A DNA stretch of 64,000 nucleotides from Hymenobacter chitinivorans DSM 11115 (GTDB lineage Bacteria > Bacteroidota > Bacteroidia > Cytophagales > Hymenobacteraceae). Positions 1-7,304 of the stretch are shown here, piece after piece. The stretch lies in assembly GCF_002797555.1 (NCBI RefSeq), contig NZ_PGFA01000001.1, positions 434,001 through 498,000 of the forward strand, read 5' to 3'. The notes beneath the pieces are model-generated. The model was not told the origin of the DNA. It saw only the letters and a list, made by a program, of their open reading frames with translations, and ran no database searches. The translations under genes were made by a program, and so were the position numbers. Positions within the stretch are counted from its first letter, which is position 1. The number at the start of each line of letters is the position of its first letter.

Positions 1-1
1 C

Positions 2-859
2 GCTTACCCAGATACGCTCCGGGCCCTGCAGCGGCAGTTTGCCGGCTTCAAGGGCTGGGACCAGAACCTCTACACCAAAACGATGCAGATGCTGCTGGCC
101 CTAAACGCGCCAGCCCCCGCACCCCAGCAGCTGCCGCTGTTTGCCCGCACTCCGGCCTGGCAAAAGCGCAACCTGAGCACCGCCCTGGGCGGCTGGGCCG
201 AGTTGAAGCACGACCTATTGCTCTACACCGAGCAGCCTTCGGGTGCCGAAGCCGGCGGACCCAGCGGCGGGCCGCCGTCCCCACGCCACCTGAGCTACGT
301 GGAACCCAACCTGCCGTTCTGGGAGGCCGCCCTGGCCTTGCTCACCCAGCAGGACCGCAGCCTGACCCGCCTGCGGGCCAACACCGAGCACCTAACCGGG
401 CTCAACAAGGAAATCCGGGAGCTAGTAACCCGCCTGCGCGACCTCAGTGCCAAGGAAATCAAGCACGAGCGGCTGACGTACGACGAAATGGAGAAGCTAA
501 GCTGGATTGGCGGCGAAGTGGAAAGCCTCACGTTCCGCATCCTCAAAACCCAGCAGCTGCCCGACCGGGAGCGGCAAATGGCGCTGGTGGCCGACGTGTA
601 CAGCTTCAATCAAACCGTGCTGGAAGAGGCTGTCGGCGCCGTCGATGCTCTTTACGTGGTAGTCGACATTGAGGGCGCGCCGGTGCTGGCCCGGGGTGGG
701 GTGTTCAGCTACTACGAGTTTACCAGCCCCGCGCGGCTGACCGACGAAGAGTGGCAGGCCCAGCTGGCCCGGCAGGCGCCGGCCCGGCCGCAGTGGCTGC
801 GAGGGTTCATTGTGCCCGTCAAGGAGCTGGCGACCCAGGGAGGCAGTACGCTCGACTAA
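2..859 (+). CDS. DUF3160 family protein, C-terminal part (5' truncated by window edge)
   Basis: The frame is open from base 2 to the TAA at 857-859 (285 codons), so the gene starts before the window; the first internal ATG at 83 is not a convincing start. The visible part resembles the C-terminal half of DUF3160 proteins: a W-KR-L-TALGGWAELKHD segment, a charged helical stretch, then YVVVDIEG with SYYEFTSPARLTDEEW near the end. The function of this family is not established; members are usually secreted or lipoproteins, but the N-terminus needed to judge that is missing. The gene converges on the EamA permease gene with only 8 nt between the two stops and no visible terminator. Family assignment is from sequence recall. 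Confidence 0.8.
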   Translation, partial: AYPDTLRALQRQFAGFKGWDQNLYTKTMQMLLALNAPAPAPQQLPLFARTPAWQKRNLSTALGGWAELKHDLLLYTEQPSGAEAGGPSGGPPSPRHLSYVEPNLPFWEAALALLTQQDRSLTRLRANTEHLTGLNKEIRELVTRLRDLSAKEIKHERLTYDEMEKLSWIGGEVESLTFRILKTQQLPDRERQMALVADVYSFNQTVLEEAVGAVDALYVVVDIEGAPVLARGGVFSYYEFTSPARLTDEEWQAQLARQAPARPQWLRGFIVPVKELATQGGSTLD

Positions 860-867
860 AAACCGCG

Positions 868-1800
868 CTACGGATTCGTGACGACGACTTCTTCCGGTAC
901 CGGCTCGTGCTGGCGACGGGCCCGCCGCTGATTCCACTGGTCGAGCACGGGGTGAATAAGCACGCTGAAGAGGATGACCACTGTGCCCAGGTAGAAGCCA
1001 GTCGACATCTTTTCCCGGGCCCCGAAAATCAGTACGGCCAGGATAATGCCGTACACGGGCTCCAGGTTGATGGTCAGGTTGATAACAAAGGCCGAGAGAC
1101 GCTTCATCAGCTCTACCGACGAGGAAAAAGCATATACCGTGCATACGCCGGCCAGCAGCAGCAGCCAGAGCCAGTCGAGCGGCTTGAGGGCCAGCTGCAG
1201 GCCGGCGCCTTCGGTGTAGTAGCGCGAGTAAATGGGGAAGAAGAACCCAATGCTCAGGCAGGCGCCGGCCATTTCGTAGAACGTGAGCTTGAGCGGCGTG
1301 TGTTGCTTGACCAGCTTGGAATTGAGCACGCTAAACAGCGCCGAGAGCCCCGCCGATATAATGGCCACACCCAGGCCCAGCAGCTGGTCCAGCTCAGCCT
1401 GCGACACGAGGTAGAGTCCAACCATCGTCAGCAAGCCTAGCCCGACCTCGTAGGCCCGCACCCGCCGCCACAGCAGCAGCGGCTCCAACAGGGACGTCCA
1501 CAGCGCCAGCGTAGCCAGGCCCGCCAAACACACGCTCACCGACGAGAGCCGGGCGGCCAGAAAGAACGTAATCCAGTGTACGGCCACCAGGGCCCCCACC
1601 GCCAGCAGCCGCAGGGCCTGGGCCAGCGGCAGGCGCCAATCCTGCTTGCGCACCGTGAGCAGCACGCCCAGCCCGGCCGAGGCCAGCAGCGTGCGCCAGA
1701 ACACCAACTCCACCGGCGGCACCGAAATCAGCTTGCCCAAAATAGCCGTGAAGCCCCACAGCAGGACAATAAAGTGCAAACGCAGGTAGTCTTTGAGCAT
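868..1800 (-). CDS. EamA/DMT family permease
   Basis: A 310-residue, very hydrophobic protein with about ten membrane segments arranged as two EamA repeats, typical of the drug/metabolite transporter superfamily; the substrate cannot be told. I chose the ATG at 1800 (MLKDYLRLHFIVLLWG), which puts the first membrane helix at the N-terminus as usual. The open frame extends 31 codons further upstream, but that part runs through a repeat-rich palindrome and reads as low complexity. It ends in a polar, Arg-rich tail. The LptF/LptG-type gene lies upstream on the same strand, separated by the 1801-1915 inverted repeat, so co-transcription is possible but not shown. Confidence 0.85.
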   Translation of the reverse strand: MLKDYLRLHFIVLLWGFTAILGKLISVPPVELVFWRTLLASAGLGVLLTVRKQDWRLPLAQALRLLAVGALVAVHWITFFLAARLSSVSVCLAGLATLALWTSLLEPLLLWRRVRAYEVGLGLLTMVGLYLVSQAELDQLLGLGVAIISAGLSALFSVLNSKLVKQHTPLKLTFYEMAGACLSIGFFFPIYSRYYTEGAGLQLALKPLDWLWLLLLAGVCTVYAFSSSVELMKRLSAFVINLTINLEPVYGIILAVLIFGAREKMSTGFYLGTVVILFSVLIHPVLDQWNQRRARRQHEPVPEEVVVTNP

Positions 1801-1915
1801 AGAGCGAAGTGGTGAATGAGTGAATGAGTGAAGTGAATGTTCGACTTGCGCCAGAGGCGCCATTGGCGCAACTCCGCAAGACAACTCACTCATTCACCAC
1901 TTCACTCATTCACCG
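1801..1915. repeat. Intergenic palindrome of GAATGAGT-type short repeats
   Basis: Perfect 18-nt inverted arms lie at 1806-1823 and 1886-1903. Each arm continues as degenerate copies of a 7-8 nt GTGAATGA unit (1812-1838 on the left, 1886-1913 on the right). The structure fills the whole spacer between two leftward genes. There is no T-run, so it is not an ordinary intrinsic terminator. Confidence 0.85.
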
Positions 1916-2992
1916 TTATTGCGGGACGAAACGATACAAAGCCAGGCCGATGCCGGTGAAGATGATGCTGGGCACCCAGGCGGCCAGCATGGGGCTCATG
2001 TCGCCGACCTGGGCCAGGTTGCGGCTTAGAATCACGAAAATCAGGAAGACGAAGGCCAGCACGAAACCCAGCGCAATCTGCCCGCCCACCCCGGCCCGCG
2101 ACTTGCGCGCACTCAGAATCACCCCGATGGTGGTCAGGATGAAAATGGCGTAGGGATAGGCGTAGCGCTCATACTTTTCGCTCAAATACACCTGCGTGTC
2201 GTCGGCGCCCCGGTCAATTTTCTGCTGGATGTAGGCGTTGAGCTCGGGCAGGGTCAGGGTTTCCGACAGGCGCCAGGTGCTGGCAAAGTCCTTGGGATAA
2301 AGGTTCAGCGTCGTGTCGCGGGCGGGCAGGGTGAGCAGCTTTTCCTGCTGCCCGTTAAAGGTGCGCACCAGCTGCGGGGTGAGCTTCCAGGCCCGGCGCG
2401 TCGAGTCCCAGGTAATGGCATCGGCCGTCATGCGGCGCTTGAGCGTGGTGCCGTCAATGGTTTCCAGCGCGAAACGGTAGCCCACGTTGTTCACGTTGTC
2501 GTAGCTCTCCATATACACGTAGGCCTTGGGCCCGATCTTGATATGTATGTTGCGCGCCTCGTAGCGGTAGGGGTTCTTGATGTACTTTTTCTCAAAGGCC
2601 ACCCGGGTTTTGTTGGCCATCGGGATGCCCCAGCCGATGAGAGCAAAGGTGATGACGCCAATGACGAAAGCGCCCATCCAGTAGGGCACCAGCAGCCTAG
2701 GGAAACTCACGCCGCTGGCCAGAATCGCCACAATTTCGGTGCGGGCCGCCAGCCGGGCCGTCACGAAAACCACCGCTATAAACACCGTAATGGGGGAGAG
2801 CAGGTTGGCGTAGTACGGAAACAGGTTGATGTAGTACTCCGAAATAATCTTGCCCGCCGAGAGGTTGTGCTGAATAAAATCGTCGTTTTTCTCCGTGAAG
2901 TCAATCACGCAGATAACGCTCACCAGCACCACCACCACGAAGAAAAACGAGGTGAGGAATTTCAGTAGTATGTACTTATCGAGGAGCTTCAC
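1916..2992 (-). CDS. LptF/LptG (YjgP/YjgQ) family permease of lipopolysaccharide transport
   Basis: A 358-residue inner-membrane protein with the family layout: membrane segments near the N-terminus (from MKLLDKYILLKF), a periplasmic domain at about residues 120-265, and three closing membrane helices ending at residue 358. In LptBFGC these permeases pair with the LptB ATPase to extract lipopolysaccharide for transport to the outer membrane. The sequence does not clearly separate LptF from LptG. It lies downstream of tgt on the same strand, as often seen in Bacteroidetes, but a 95-bp repeat palindrome separates the two. Confidence 0.88.
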   Translation of the reverse strand: MKLLDKYILLKFLTSFFFVVVVLVSVICVIDFTEKNDDFIQHNLSAGKIISEYYINLFPYYANLLSPITVFIAVVFVTARLAARTEIVAILASGVSFPRLLVPYWMGAFVIGVITFALIGWGIPMANKTRVAFEKKYIKNPYRYEARNIHIKIGPKAYVYMESYDNVNNVGYRFALETIDGTTLKRRMTADAITWDSTRRAWKLTPQLVRTFNGQQEKLLTLPARDTTLNLYPKDFASTWRLSETLTLPELNAYIQQKIDRGADDTQVYLSEKYERYAYPYAIFILTTIGVILSARKSRAGVGGQIALGFVLAFVFLIFVILSRNLAQVGDMSPMLAAWVPSIIFTGIGLALYRFVPQ

Positions 2993-2999
2993 TTGGGAG

Positions 3000-3085
3000 T
3001 TTAGTTGTTAGTTGTTGGTTGTCGGTTGTTAGTTCATGCTGATGTCTGCTCCTAACAACTGACAACCAACAACTAACAACTAAGA
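3000..3085. repeat. Intergenic palindrome of TTAGTTGTTGG-type short repeats
   Basis: The left arm 3001-3034 consists of degenerate GTTAGTTGTTG units. The right arm 3052-3083 is its reverse complement (CAACTGACAACCAACAACTAACAAC type). The structure occupies the tgt-lptF/G spacer and lacks a terminal T-run. The same word family reappears in a coding gene at 62751-62778. Confidence 0.85.
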
Positions 3086-3087
3086 AA

Positions 3088-4218
3088 TTACAGCCGGGTC
3101 ATTACTTGCTTCACCATCTTGTCTTTCCAGTCGCGGAAGGTGCCGGCAATAATTTGCTCCCGGGCCTGCTGCACCAGCCAGAGGTAGAACGACAGGTTGT
3201 GAATCGAGGCAATCTGGGGGCCCAGCATTTCCTGGCTCTGGAACAAGTGCCGAACGTAGGAGCGGGAGTAAAACGTACTCACGTAGCCGCCTAATTCCCG
3301 GTCAATCGGCTCGAAGTCCATTTGCCACTTCTTGTTGGTAATATTCATAATGCCCTGCGTCGTGAACAGCATGCCGTTGCGGGCGTTGCGGGTCGGCATC
3401 ACGCAGTCGAACATATCCACGCCCAGGGCAATGTTTTCCAGGATGTTGGCCGGCGTGCCCACGCCCATCAGGTAGCGGGGCTTGTCCTGGGGCAGAATGT
3501 CGCAGACCAGCTCGGTCATTTCGTACATCATCTCGGCCGGCTCGCCCACGCTCAGGCCGCCAATGGCGTTGCCCTCGCGCCCTTGCTCGGCAATAAACTC
3601 GGCCGACTTCACCCGCAAATCCTTAAAGGTGGAGCCCTGCACAATCGGGAACAGGGTCTGCTCGTAGCCGTAGTGGCCCTCGGTGCTGTCGAAGCGCTCA
3701 ATGCAGCGCTTGAGCCAGCGGTGGGTCATGTCCAGGGAGCGGGCGGCGTAGTTGTACTCGCAGGGCCAGGGCGTGCACTCGTCGAAGGCCATCATGATGT
3801 CGGCCCCGATGGTGCGCTGAATGTCCATCACGCCCTCCGGCGAAAACAAGTGCTGGCTTCCGTCAATGTGGGAGCGGAACTTGACGCCTTCCTCCTTGAT
3901 TTTGCGCGTGCCGCTGAGCGAATACACCTGGTAGCCGCCCGAGTCGGTGAGAATAGGCCGGTCCCAACCGTTGAACTTGTGCAAACCACCAGCGGCGCGC
4001 AGCACGTCGAGGCCGGGGCGCAGGTATAGGTGGTAGGTATTGCCGAGAATAATCTGGGCTTTGATATCGTCTTTCAGGTCGCGCTGCTGCACGGCCTTTA
4101 CGGTGCCGGCCGTGCCCACGGGCATAAAAATGGGCGTCTGAATGGCACCGTGGGCCGTATGCACCACCCCGGCGCGGGCTTTGGATTGGGGGTCGTGAGC
4201 TACTAAATCGAAGGTCAT
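3088..4218 (-). CDS. tgt: tRNA-guanine transglycosylase (queuosine biosynthesis)
   Basis: A 376-residue protein matching Tgt over its full length. The enzyme swaps guanine at the wobble position of GUN-anticodon tRNAs for a queuosine precursor. Visible motifs are LTDSGGYQVYSL, FDECTPWPCEY, the active-site Asp in GVDMFDCVMPTRNARNG, and IHNLSFYLWL. The start is ATG 4218. The usual CxCxxC zinc ligands after the catalytic region are absent: that segment reads GYVSTFYSRSYVRHLF. I recall the same substitution in other Bacteroidetes Tgt proteins, so the call stands. The leader of about 125 nt contains an inverted repeat, and a -7 box lies at 4350-4357. Confidence 0.96.
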   Translation of the reverse strand: MTFDLVAHDPQSKARAGVVHTAHGAIQTPIFMPVGTAGTVKAVQQRDLKDDIKAQIILGNTYHLYLRPGLDVLRAAGGLHKFNGWDRPILTDSGGYQVYSLSGTRKIKEEGVKFRSHIDGSQHLFSPEGVMDIQRTIGADIMMAFDECTPWPCEYNYAARSLDMTHRWLKRCIERFDSTEGHYGYEQTLFPIVQGSTFKDLRVKSAEFIAEQGREGNAIGGLSVGEPAEMMYEMTELVCDILPQDKPRYLMGVGTPANILENIALGVDMFDCVMPTRNARNGMLFTTQGIMNITNKKWQMDFEPIDRELGGYVSTFYSRSYVRHLFQSQEMLGPQIASIHNLSFYLWLVQQAREQIIAGTFRDWKDKMVKQVMTRL

Positions 4219-4231
4219 GCTGGCAAGTCAG

Positions 4232-4335
4232 TTTCCCGCAGCGTTTCGCAGGGGCAAGCGCCGGGTTGCGCCGCGGGTCGTGTGGAACGACCCTGCGAGA
4301 CCCGGCGGTTTACCACCCCGCGACACTGCGGGAAA
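4232..4335. repeat. Inverted repeat in the tgt leader
   Basis: TTTCCCGCAG at 4232-4241 pairs with CTGCGGGAAA at 4326-4335. Nested GC-rich pairs lie between them, including GGTCGTGTGGAACGACC near 4276-4292. It sits between the tgt start and its proposed promoter, so it would be in the transcribed leader. Confidence 0.7.
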
Positions 4336-4349
4336 GTCGTAATAATCTG

Positions 4350-4357
4350 CAAAGGTA
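4350..4357 (-). promoter_or_regulatory. Bacteroidetes -7 promoter box for tgt
   Basis: On the minus strand this reads TACCTTTG, a perfect match to the Bacteroidetes -7 consensus TAnnTTTG. No clear TTG -33 element is seen at the usual spacing. It lies back to back with the forward box at 4391-4398, making a divergent promoter region. Confidence 0.55.
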
Positions 4358-4390
4358 AACCCTTACCACGGTTCCCTCGTGTTGAACCCG

Positions 4391-4398
4391 TACTTTTG
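4391..4398 (+). promoter_or_regulatory. Bacteroidetes -7 promoter box for the glycosyltransferase gene
   Basis: TACTTTTG matches TAnnTTTG exactly and ends 24 nt before the proposed TTG start at 4422, implying a leader of roughly 17 nt. No convincing -33 TTG at standard spacing. Confidence 0.55.
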
Positions 4399-4421
4399 CC
4401 CACTTACCCAATTTCTGCGCG

Positions 4422-5552
4422 TTGTCCCTTCCTTTTTCTCCCGCTATCTGGCTGCTGCTGGCCTCGGTGCTGGTGCAGCTGGGCTACGCGGCCTACTACT
4501 TTCTGCCCTTCGCGCTGCGCCCCGAAACCGCCCCGCCCCCCGGCCCCGGCATCGACTCCGAGCCCGTTTCCATCCTGGTGTGCGCCCACAATGAGCTGGA
4601 AAATCTGCGCCGCCTGCTGCCGCTCTTGCTGCAGCAGGATTACCCCGCCGGCTTCGAAATAATTCTGGTGGACGACCGCAGCGGCGACGACACGTACCTG
4701 TACGTGCAGCAGCTCACCCAGTACTACCCCAACGTGCGCCTGGTCACCATCGACAAGACGCCGGAAGGGTTGTCGCCGAAAAAATATGCACTGACTCTCG
4801 GAATTAAAGTAGCCCGCCACCCGCACCTGCTTTTTACCGACGCCGATTGTATTCCGGCTACTAATCAGTGGGTTCGGCTGATGCAGCGCGGCTTCGCCCG
4901 GCCCGCCGATTTAATTTTAGGGTATTCGGCCTATGCCGCGGAGCCCGGATTTTTAAATAAACTCATCCGATTTGAAACCCTGCTCACCGGAGCGCAGTAT
5001 TTGTCCTTCGCGTGGCGGGGGCAACCCTACATGGGCGTGGGCCGAAATCTGGCCTATACGCAGCAGTGTTTCCGCGCAACCAAAGGCTTTGCTTCCCACA
5101 TCCGCAGCCTCGGGGGCGACGATGACCTGCTGGTGCAGGATGCCGTGCGCCACGGGCAGCGGGTGACGGTTGAGGCCGAGCCTGCGGCGCATACGCTGAG
5201 CGAACCAGCCCAAACCTGGCCCGCCTGGTGGCGCCAAAAGCGGCGGCATTTGTCGGCCGGCAAGCGCTACCGGCTGGCCGATAGATTGCGAATTGGAAAC
5301 TTTATTGGCACTAATCTGCTTTTTTATTTCACAACGTTGGTGCTGCTGTTTTCCCGCCCCGATTGGGTACCTTTGACCGCCCTGTGGGGTATTCGTACTT
5401 CGGTCATGTGCGTCTCGTACGCAAAGCTTGGACAACGCCTCGACGACCGTCTGCCGGTAATGTTGCTGCCCGTACTCGACGCTGTTTATTTTTTTTACTA
5501 TCTAGCTCTGGGAATTTCGCTGTTCCTCTACCGTAACCTCCGATGGAAGTAA
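4422..5552 (+). CDS. Membrane-bound family 2 glycosyltransferase
   Basis: A 376-residue GT2 enzyme: an N-terminal membrane helix (AIWLLLASVLVQLGYAAY), then a GT-A domain with VSILVCAHNE, ILVDDRSGDDT, the metal-binding DAD in LLFTDADCIP, GGDDDLL, and a QKRRH acceptor-site motif, followed by C-terminal membrane helices. It should transfer sugar from a nucleotide donor to a lipid or polysaccharide acceptor at the inner membrane; donor and acceptor are unknown. An in-frame stop at 4383-4385 leaves no upstream ATG, so the start is most likely TTG 4422, which also fits the -7 box at 4391. The 3' end overlaps the sigma factor start by 10 nt, suggesting translational coupling. Confidence 0.87.
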   Translation: MSLPFSPAIWLLLASVLVQLGYAAYYFLPFALRPETAPPPGPGIDSEPVSILVCAHNELENLRRLLPLLLQQDYPAGFEIILVDDRSGDDTYLYVQQLTQYYPNVRLVTIDKTPEGLSPKKYALTLGIKVARHPHLLFTDADCIPATNQWVRLMQRGFARPADLILGYSAYAAEPGFLNKLIRFETLLTGAQYLSFAWRGQPYMGVGRNLAYTQQCFRATKGFASHIRSLGGDDDLLVQDAVRHGQRVTVEAEPAAHTLSEPAQTWPAWWRQKRRHLSAGKRYRLADRLRIGNFIGTNLLFYFTTLVLLFSRPDWVPLTALWGIRTSVMCVSYAKLGQRLDDRLPVMLLPVLDAVYFFYYLALGISLFLYRNLRWK

Positions 5553-6166
5553 ACAATCAGGAAATTCAGAAGCAGTTCTCTGCCAAAGCCAAGCACGACT
5601 TCAAGCTGATTCGCGCTGCCGTCGAGCAGTCCGACGAAAAGGCCTACGCCGAGCTGATGCAGATCTACAAGAAGCCAGTGTACCACGTGGTACTCAAGAT
5701 GGTGCGAAACCCCGACGACGCCGAGGATTTAACCATCGAGGCCTTCGCCAAAGCTTTCCGCAACCTGCACAAGTTCAACCCGGAATACGCCTTCAGCACC
5801 TGGCTGTTCCGCATTGCCACCAACAACTGCATCGACTTTATTCGCAAGAATAAAATCAAGACGATGTCGATTGACTCGGCCATCAAGATCGACAACGGCG
5901 ACGAAATCACCATCGACTTCCGCGACCAGAACCTGAACCCGCAGGAGTCGGCCATCAAAAACCAGAAAATCGAAATCATGCAGCACGTCGTCTCGCGGCT
6001 GCCCGATAAATACCAGCGCCTCGTGACGCTGCGCTACTTCGATGAGCTGAGCTACGAGGAAATTGCCACCGAGCTCAAAGCCCCGCTCGGCACTGTAAAG
6101 GCCCAGCTGCACCGCGCCCGGGAGCTGCTCTATGACATGGTAAAAAACAAGAAGCACATCATCTAA
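5543..6166 (+). CDS. ECF-type RNA polymerase sigma factor
   Basis: A 207-residue sigma-70 family factor with region 2 (QIYKKPVYHVVLKMVRNPDDAEDLT, FSTWLFRIATNNCIDFIRK) and region 4 (LPDKYQRLVTLRYFDELSYEEIA, GTVKAQLHRARELL). It has no membrane segment and no anti-sigma gene next to it. It begins inside the end of the glycosyltransferase gene, so both are probably made from one mRNA. An intrinsic terminator follows directly. It resembles the constitutively present ECF factors of Bacteroidetes without obvious anti-sigma partners, but its regulon is unknown. Confidence 0.93.
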   Translation: MEVNNQEIQKQFSAKAKHDFKLIRAAVEQSDEKAYAELMQIYKKPVYHVVLKMVRNPDDAEDLTIEAFAKAFRNLHKFNPEYAFSTWLFRIATNNCIDFIRKNKIKTMSIDSAIKIDNGDEITIDFRDQNLNPQESAIKNQKIEIMQHVVSRLPDKYQRLVTLRYFDELSYEEIATELKAPLGTVKAQLHRARELLYDMVKNKKHII

Positions 6167-6174
6167 GGATGAGC

Positions 6175-6206
6175 AAAAGCCCCGCCGTAAGTCGGGGCTT
6201 TTTTAT
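6175..6206 (+). terminator. Intrinsic terminator after the sigma factor gene
   Basis: AAGCCCCGCC pairs across a short loop with GTCGGGGCTT followed by a T-run. Confidence 0.9.
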
Positions 6207-6209
6207 TAT

Positions 6210-6383
6210 ACCTGTCATCCTGAACGCAGCGTAGCGCAGTGCAGGACCTTCCTCCCCTGAGTGACAAGCTTTATTCACCATAAAAGACTCTCTGCCTACC
6301 GTTGGTAAAGGCCTTTTTTACATTAGTAAAACCTTCCGTGGAGTAGGGGAGGAAGGTCCTTCGCAAGCTCAGGAGGACAGGTA
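6210..6383. repeat. Long intergenic palindrome, CATCCTGA/GAAGGACCTT family copy 1
   Basis: The outer arms read CCTGTCATCCTGA and TCAGGAGGACAGG. An inner perfect 15-bp pair is GGACCTTCCTCCCCT at 6244-6258 with its complement at 6345-6359. The loop of about 85 nt is A/T-richer. Related copies are at 42115-42284 and 61716-61875. Confidence 0.85.
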
Positions 6384-6411
6384 TATTTTACCAGTCACCA
6401 CCTTGCCTGCC

Positions 6412-6419
6412 TATCTTTG
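6412..6419 (+). promoter_or_regulatory. Bacteroidetes -7 promoter box for rsmG
   Basis: TATCTTTG matches TAnnTTTG exactly. It ends only 5 nt before the rsmG ATG, so the transcript would be leaderless or nearly so. Confidence 0.55.
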
Positions 6420-6424
6420 TCCCA

Positions 6425-7045
6425 ATGGATATTCTGGCCCGCTACTTCCCCGACCTTACCGACCAACAAAAACGCCATTTCGCCCAACTCGAAACCGAGT
6501 TTCGCAGCTGGAATGAGCGCCTCAACCTCGTGGCCCGCACCGACGTGGATAACCTGGCCGAGCGGCACTTTCTGCACTCGTTGGGTATTGCCAAGGTGGT
6601 GCAGTTCCCCGCCGGCACCTCGGTGCTCGACGTGGGCACGGGCGGCGGTTTGCCGGGCTTGCCGCTGGCTATTCTGTTTCCGGAAGTGAAGTTTCACCTC
6701 GTTGACAGCATCGGCAAGAAAATCCGGGCGGTGCAGGACATGGCCCAGGCGCTAGGCCTGCACAACCTGACGGCCGAGCAAACCCGGGCCGAGCAGGTGC
6801 GCGCCAAGTACGACTACGTCGTGAGCCGCGCCGTGGCCCGCCTGGCCACCTTTCACCCCTGGATTGCCCACCGCTACAAATCCCCGGGCGACGCCACGAC
6901 CGGCCTCTACTACCTCAAAGGCGGCGACCTGACCGAGGAAATTGAAGAATCCGGCCTGGTAGCGCACGTGCACAACCTGAGTGACTATTTCCAGGAGGAG
7001 TTTTTCGAAACCAAAAAAGTAGTTTTCGTGCCCAACACGGTTTAA
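6425..7045 (+). CDS. rsmG: 16S rRNA (guanine-N7) methyltransferase RsmG
   Basis: A 206-residue RsmG/GidB methyltransferase that uses SAM to methylate G527 (E. coli numbering) of 16S rRNA. It has the family N-terminus (LARYFPDLTDQQKRHFAQL, WNERLNLVARTD), the SAM-binding VLDVGTGGGLPGLPLAI and the VVSRAVA motif. The ATG at 6425 starts the canonical N-terminus, so the -7 box five bases upstream implies translation with almost no leader. A terminator hairpin follows inside a larger palindrome. Confidence 0.96.
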   Translation: MDILARYFPDLTDQQKRHFAQLETEFRSWNERLNLVARTDVDNLAERHFLHSLGIAKVVQFPAGTSVLDVGTGGGLPGLPLAILFPEVKFHLVDSIGKKIRAVQDMAQALGLHNLTAEQTRAEQVRAKYDYVVSRAVARLATFHPWIAHRYKSPGDATTGLYYLKGGDLTEEIEESGLVAHVHNLSDYFQEEFFETKKVVFVPNTV

Positions 7046-7290
7046 TGTGCTCATGTGCGGAATGTGCTGAGGTGCTAATTGTCTGTCCTTGCGAGGTGCA
7101 AGCCGAAGCCATCCGTCCTCTGCCAGTGATAACTGCTCTTTTACCAGAAAGCCCTTTCTCGTTTGCTACGGGAAAGGGCTTTTTACTTAGGGGCACTCAG
7201 CACATTTCAGAGGACGGATGGCTTCGCAAGCTCGTAAGGGCCTAGTTCCACATTTCTCACATTTAGCACATTCAAAACACAGTAGCACCT
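7043..7290. repeat. Palindrome of ATGTGCT-type repeats around the rsmG terminator
   Basis: A perfect 18-bp inverted pair lies at 7104-7121 and 7209-7226. Outside it are degenerate AATGTGCT/GAGGTGCT units, direct on the left (7044-7078) and complementary on the right (7247-7293). The rsmG terminator (7148-7184) sits in the centre. Confidence 0.8.
7148..7184 (+). terminator. Intrinsic terminator, rsmG
   Basis: AAAGCCCTTTC pairs with GAAAGGGCTTT, followed by T5. It could also act on the opposing YheT-like gene. Confidence 0.8.
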
Positions 7291-7304
7291 GAGCATATGA
7301 ATCA

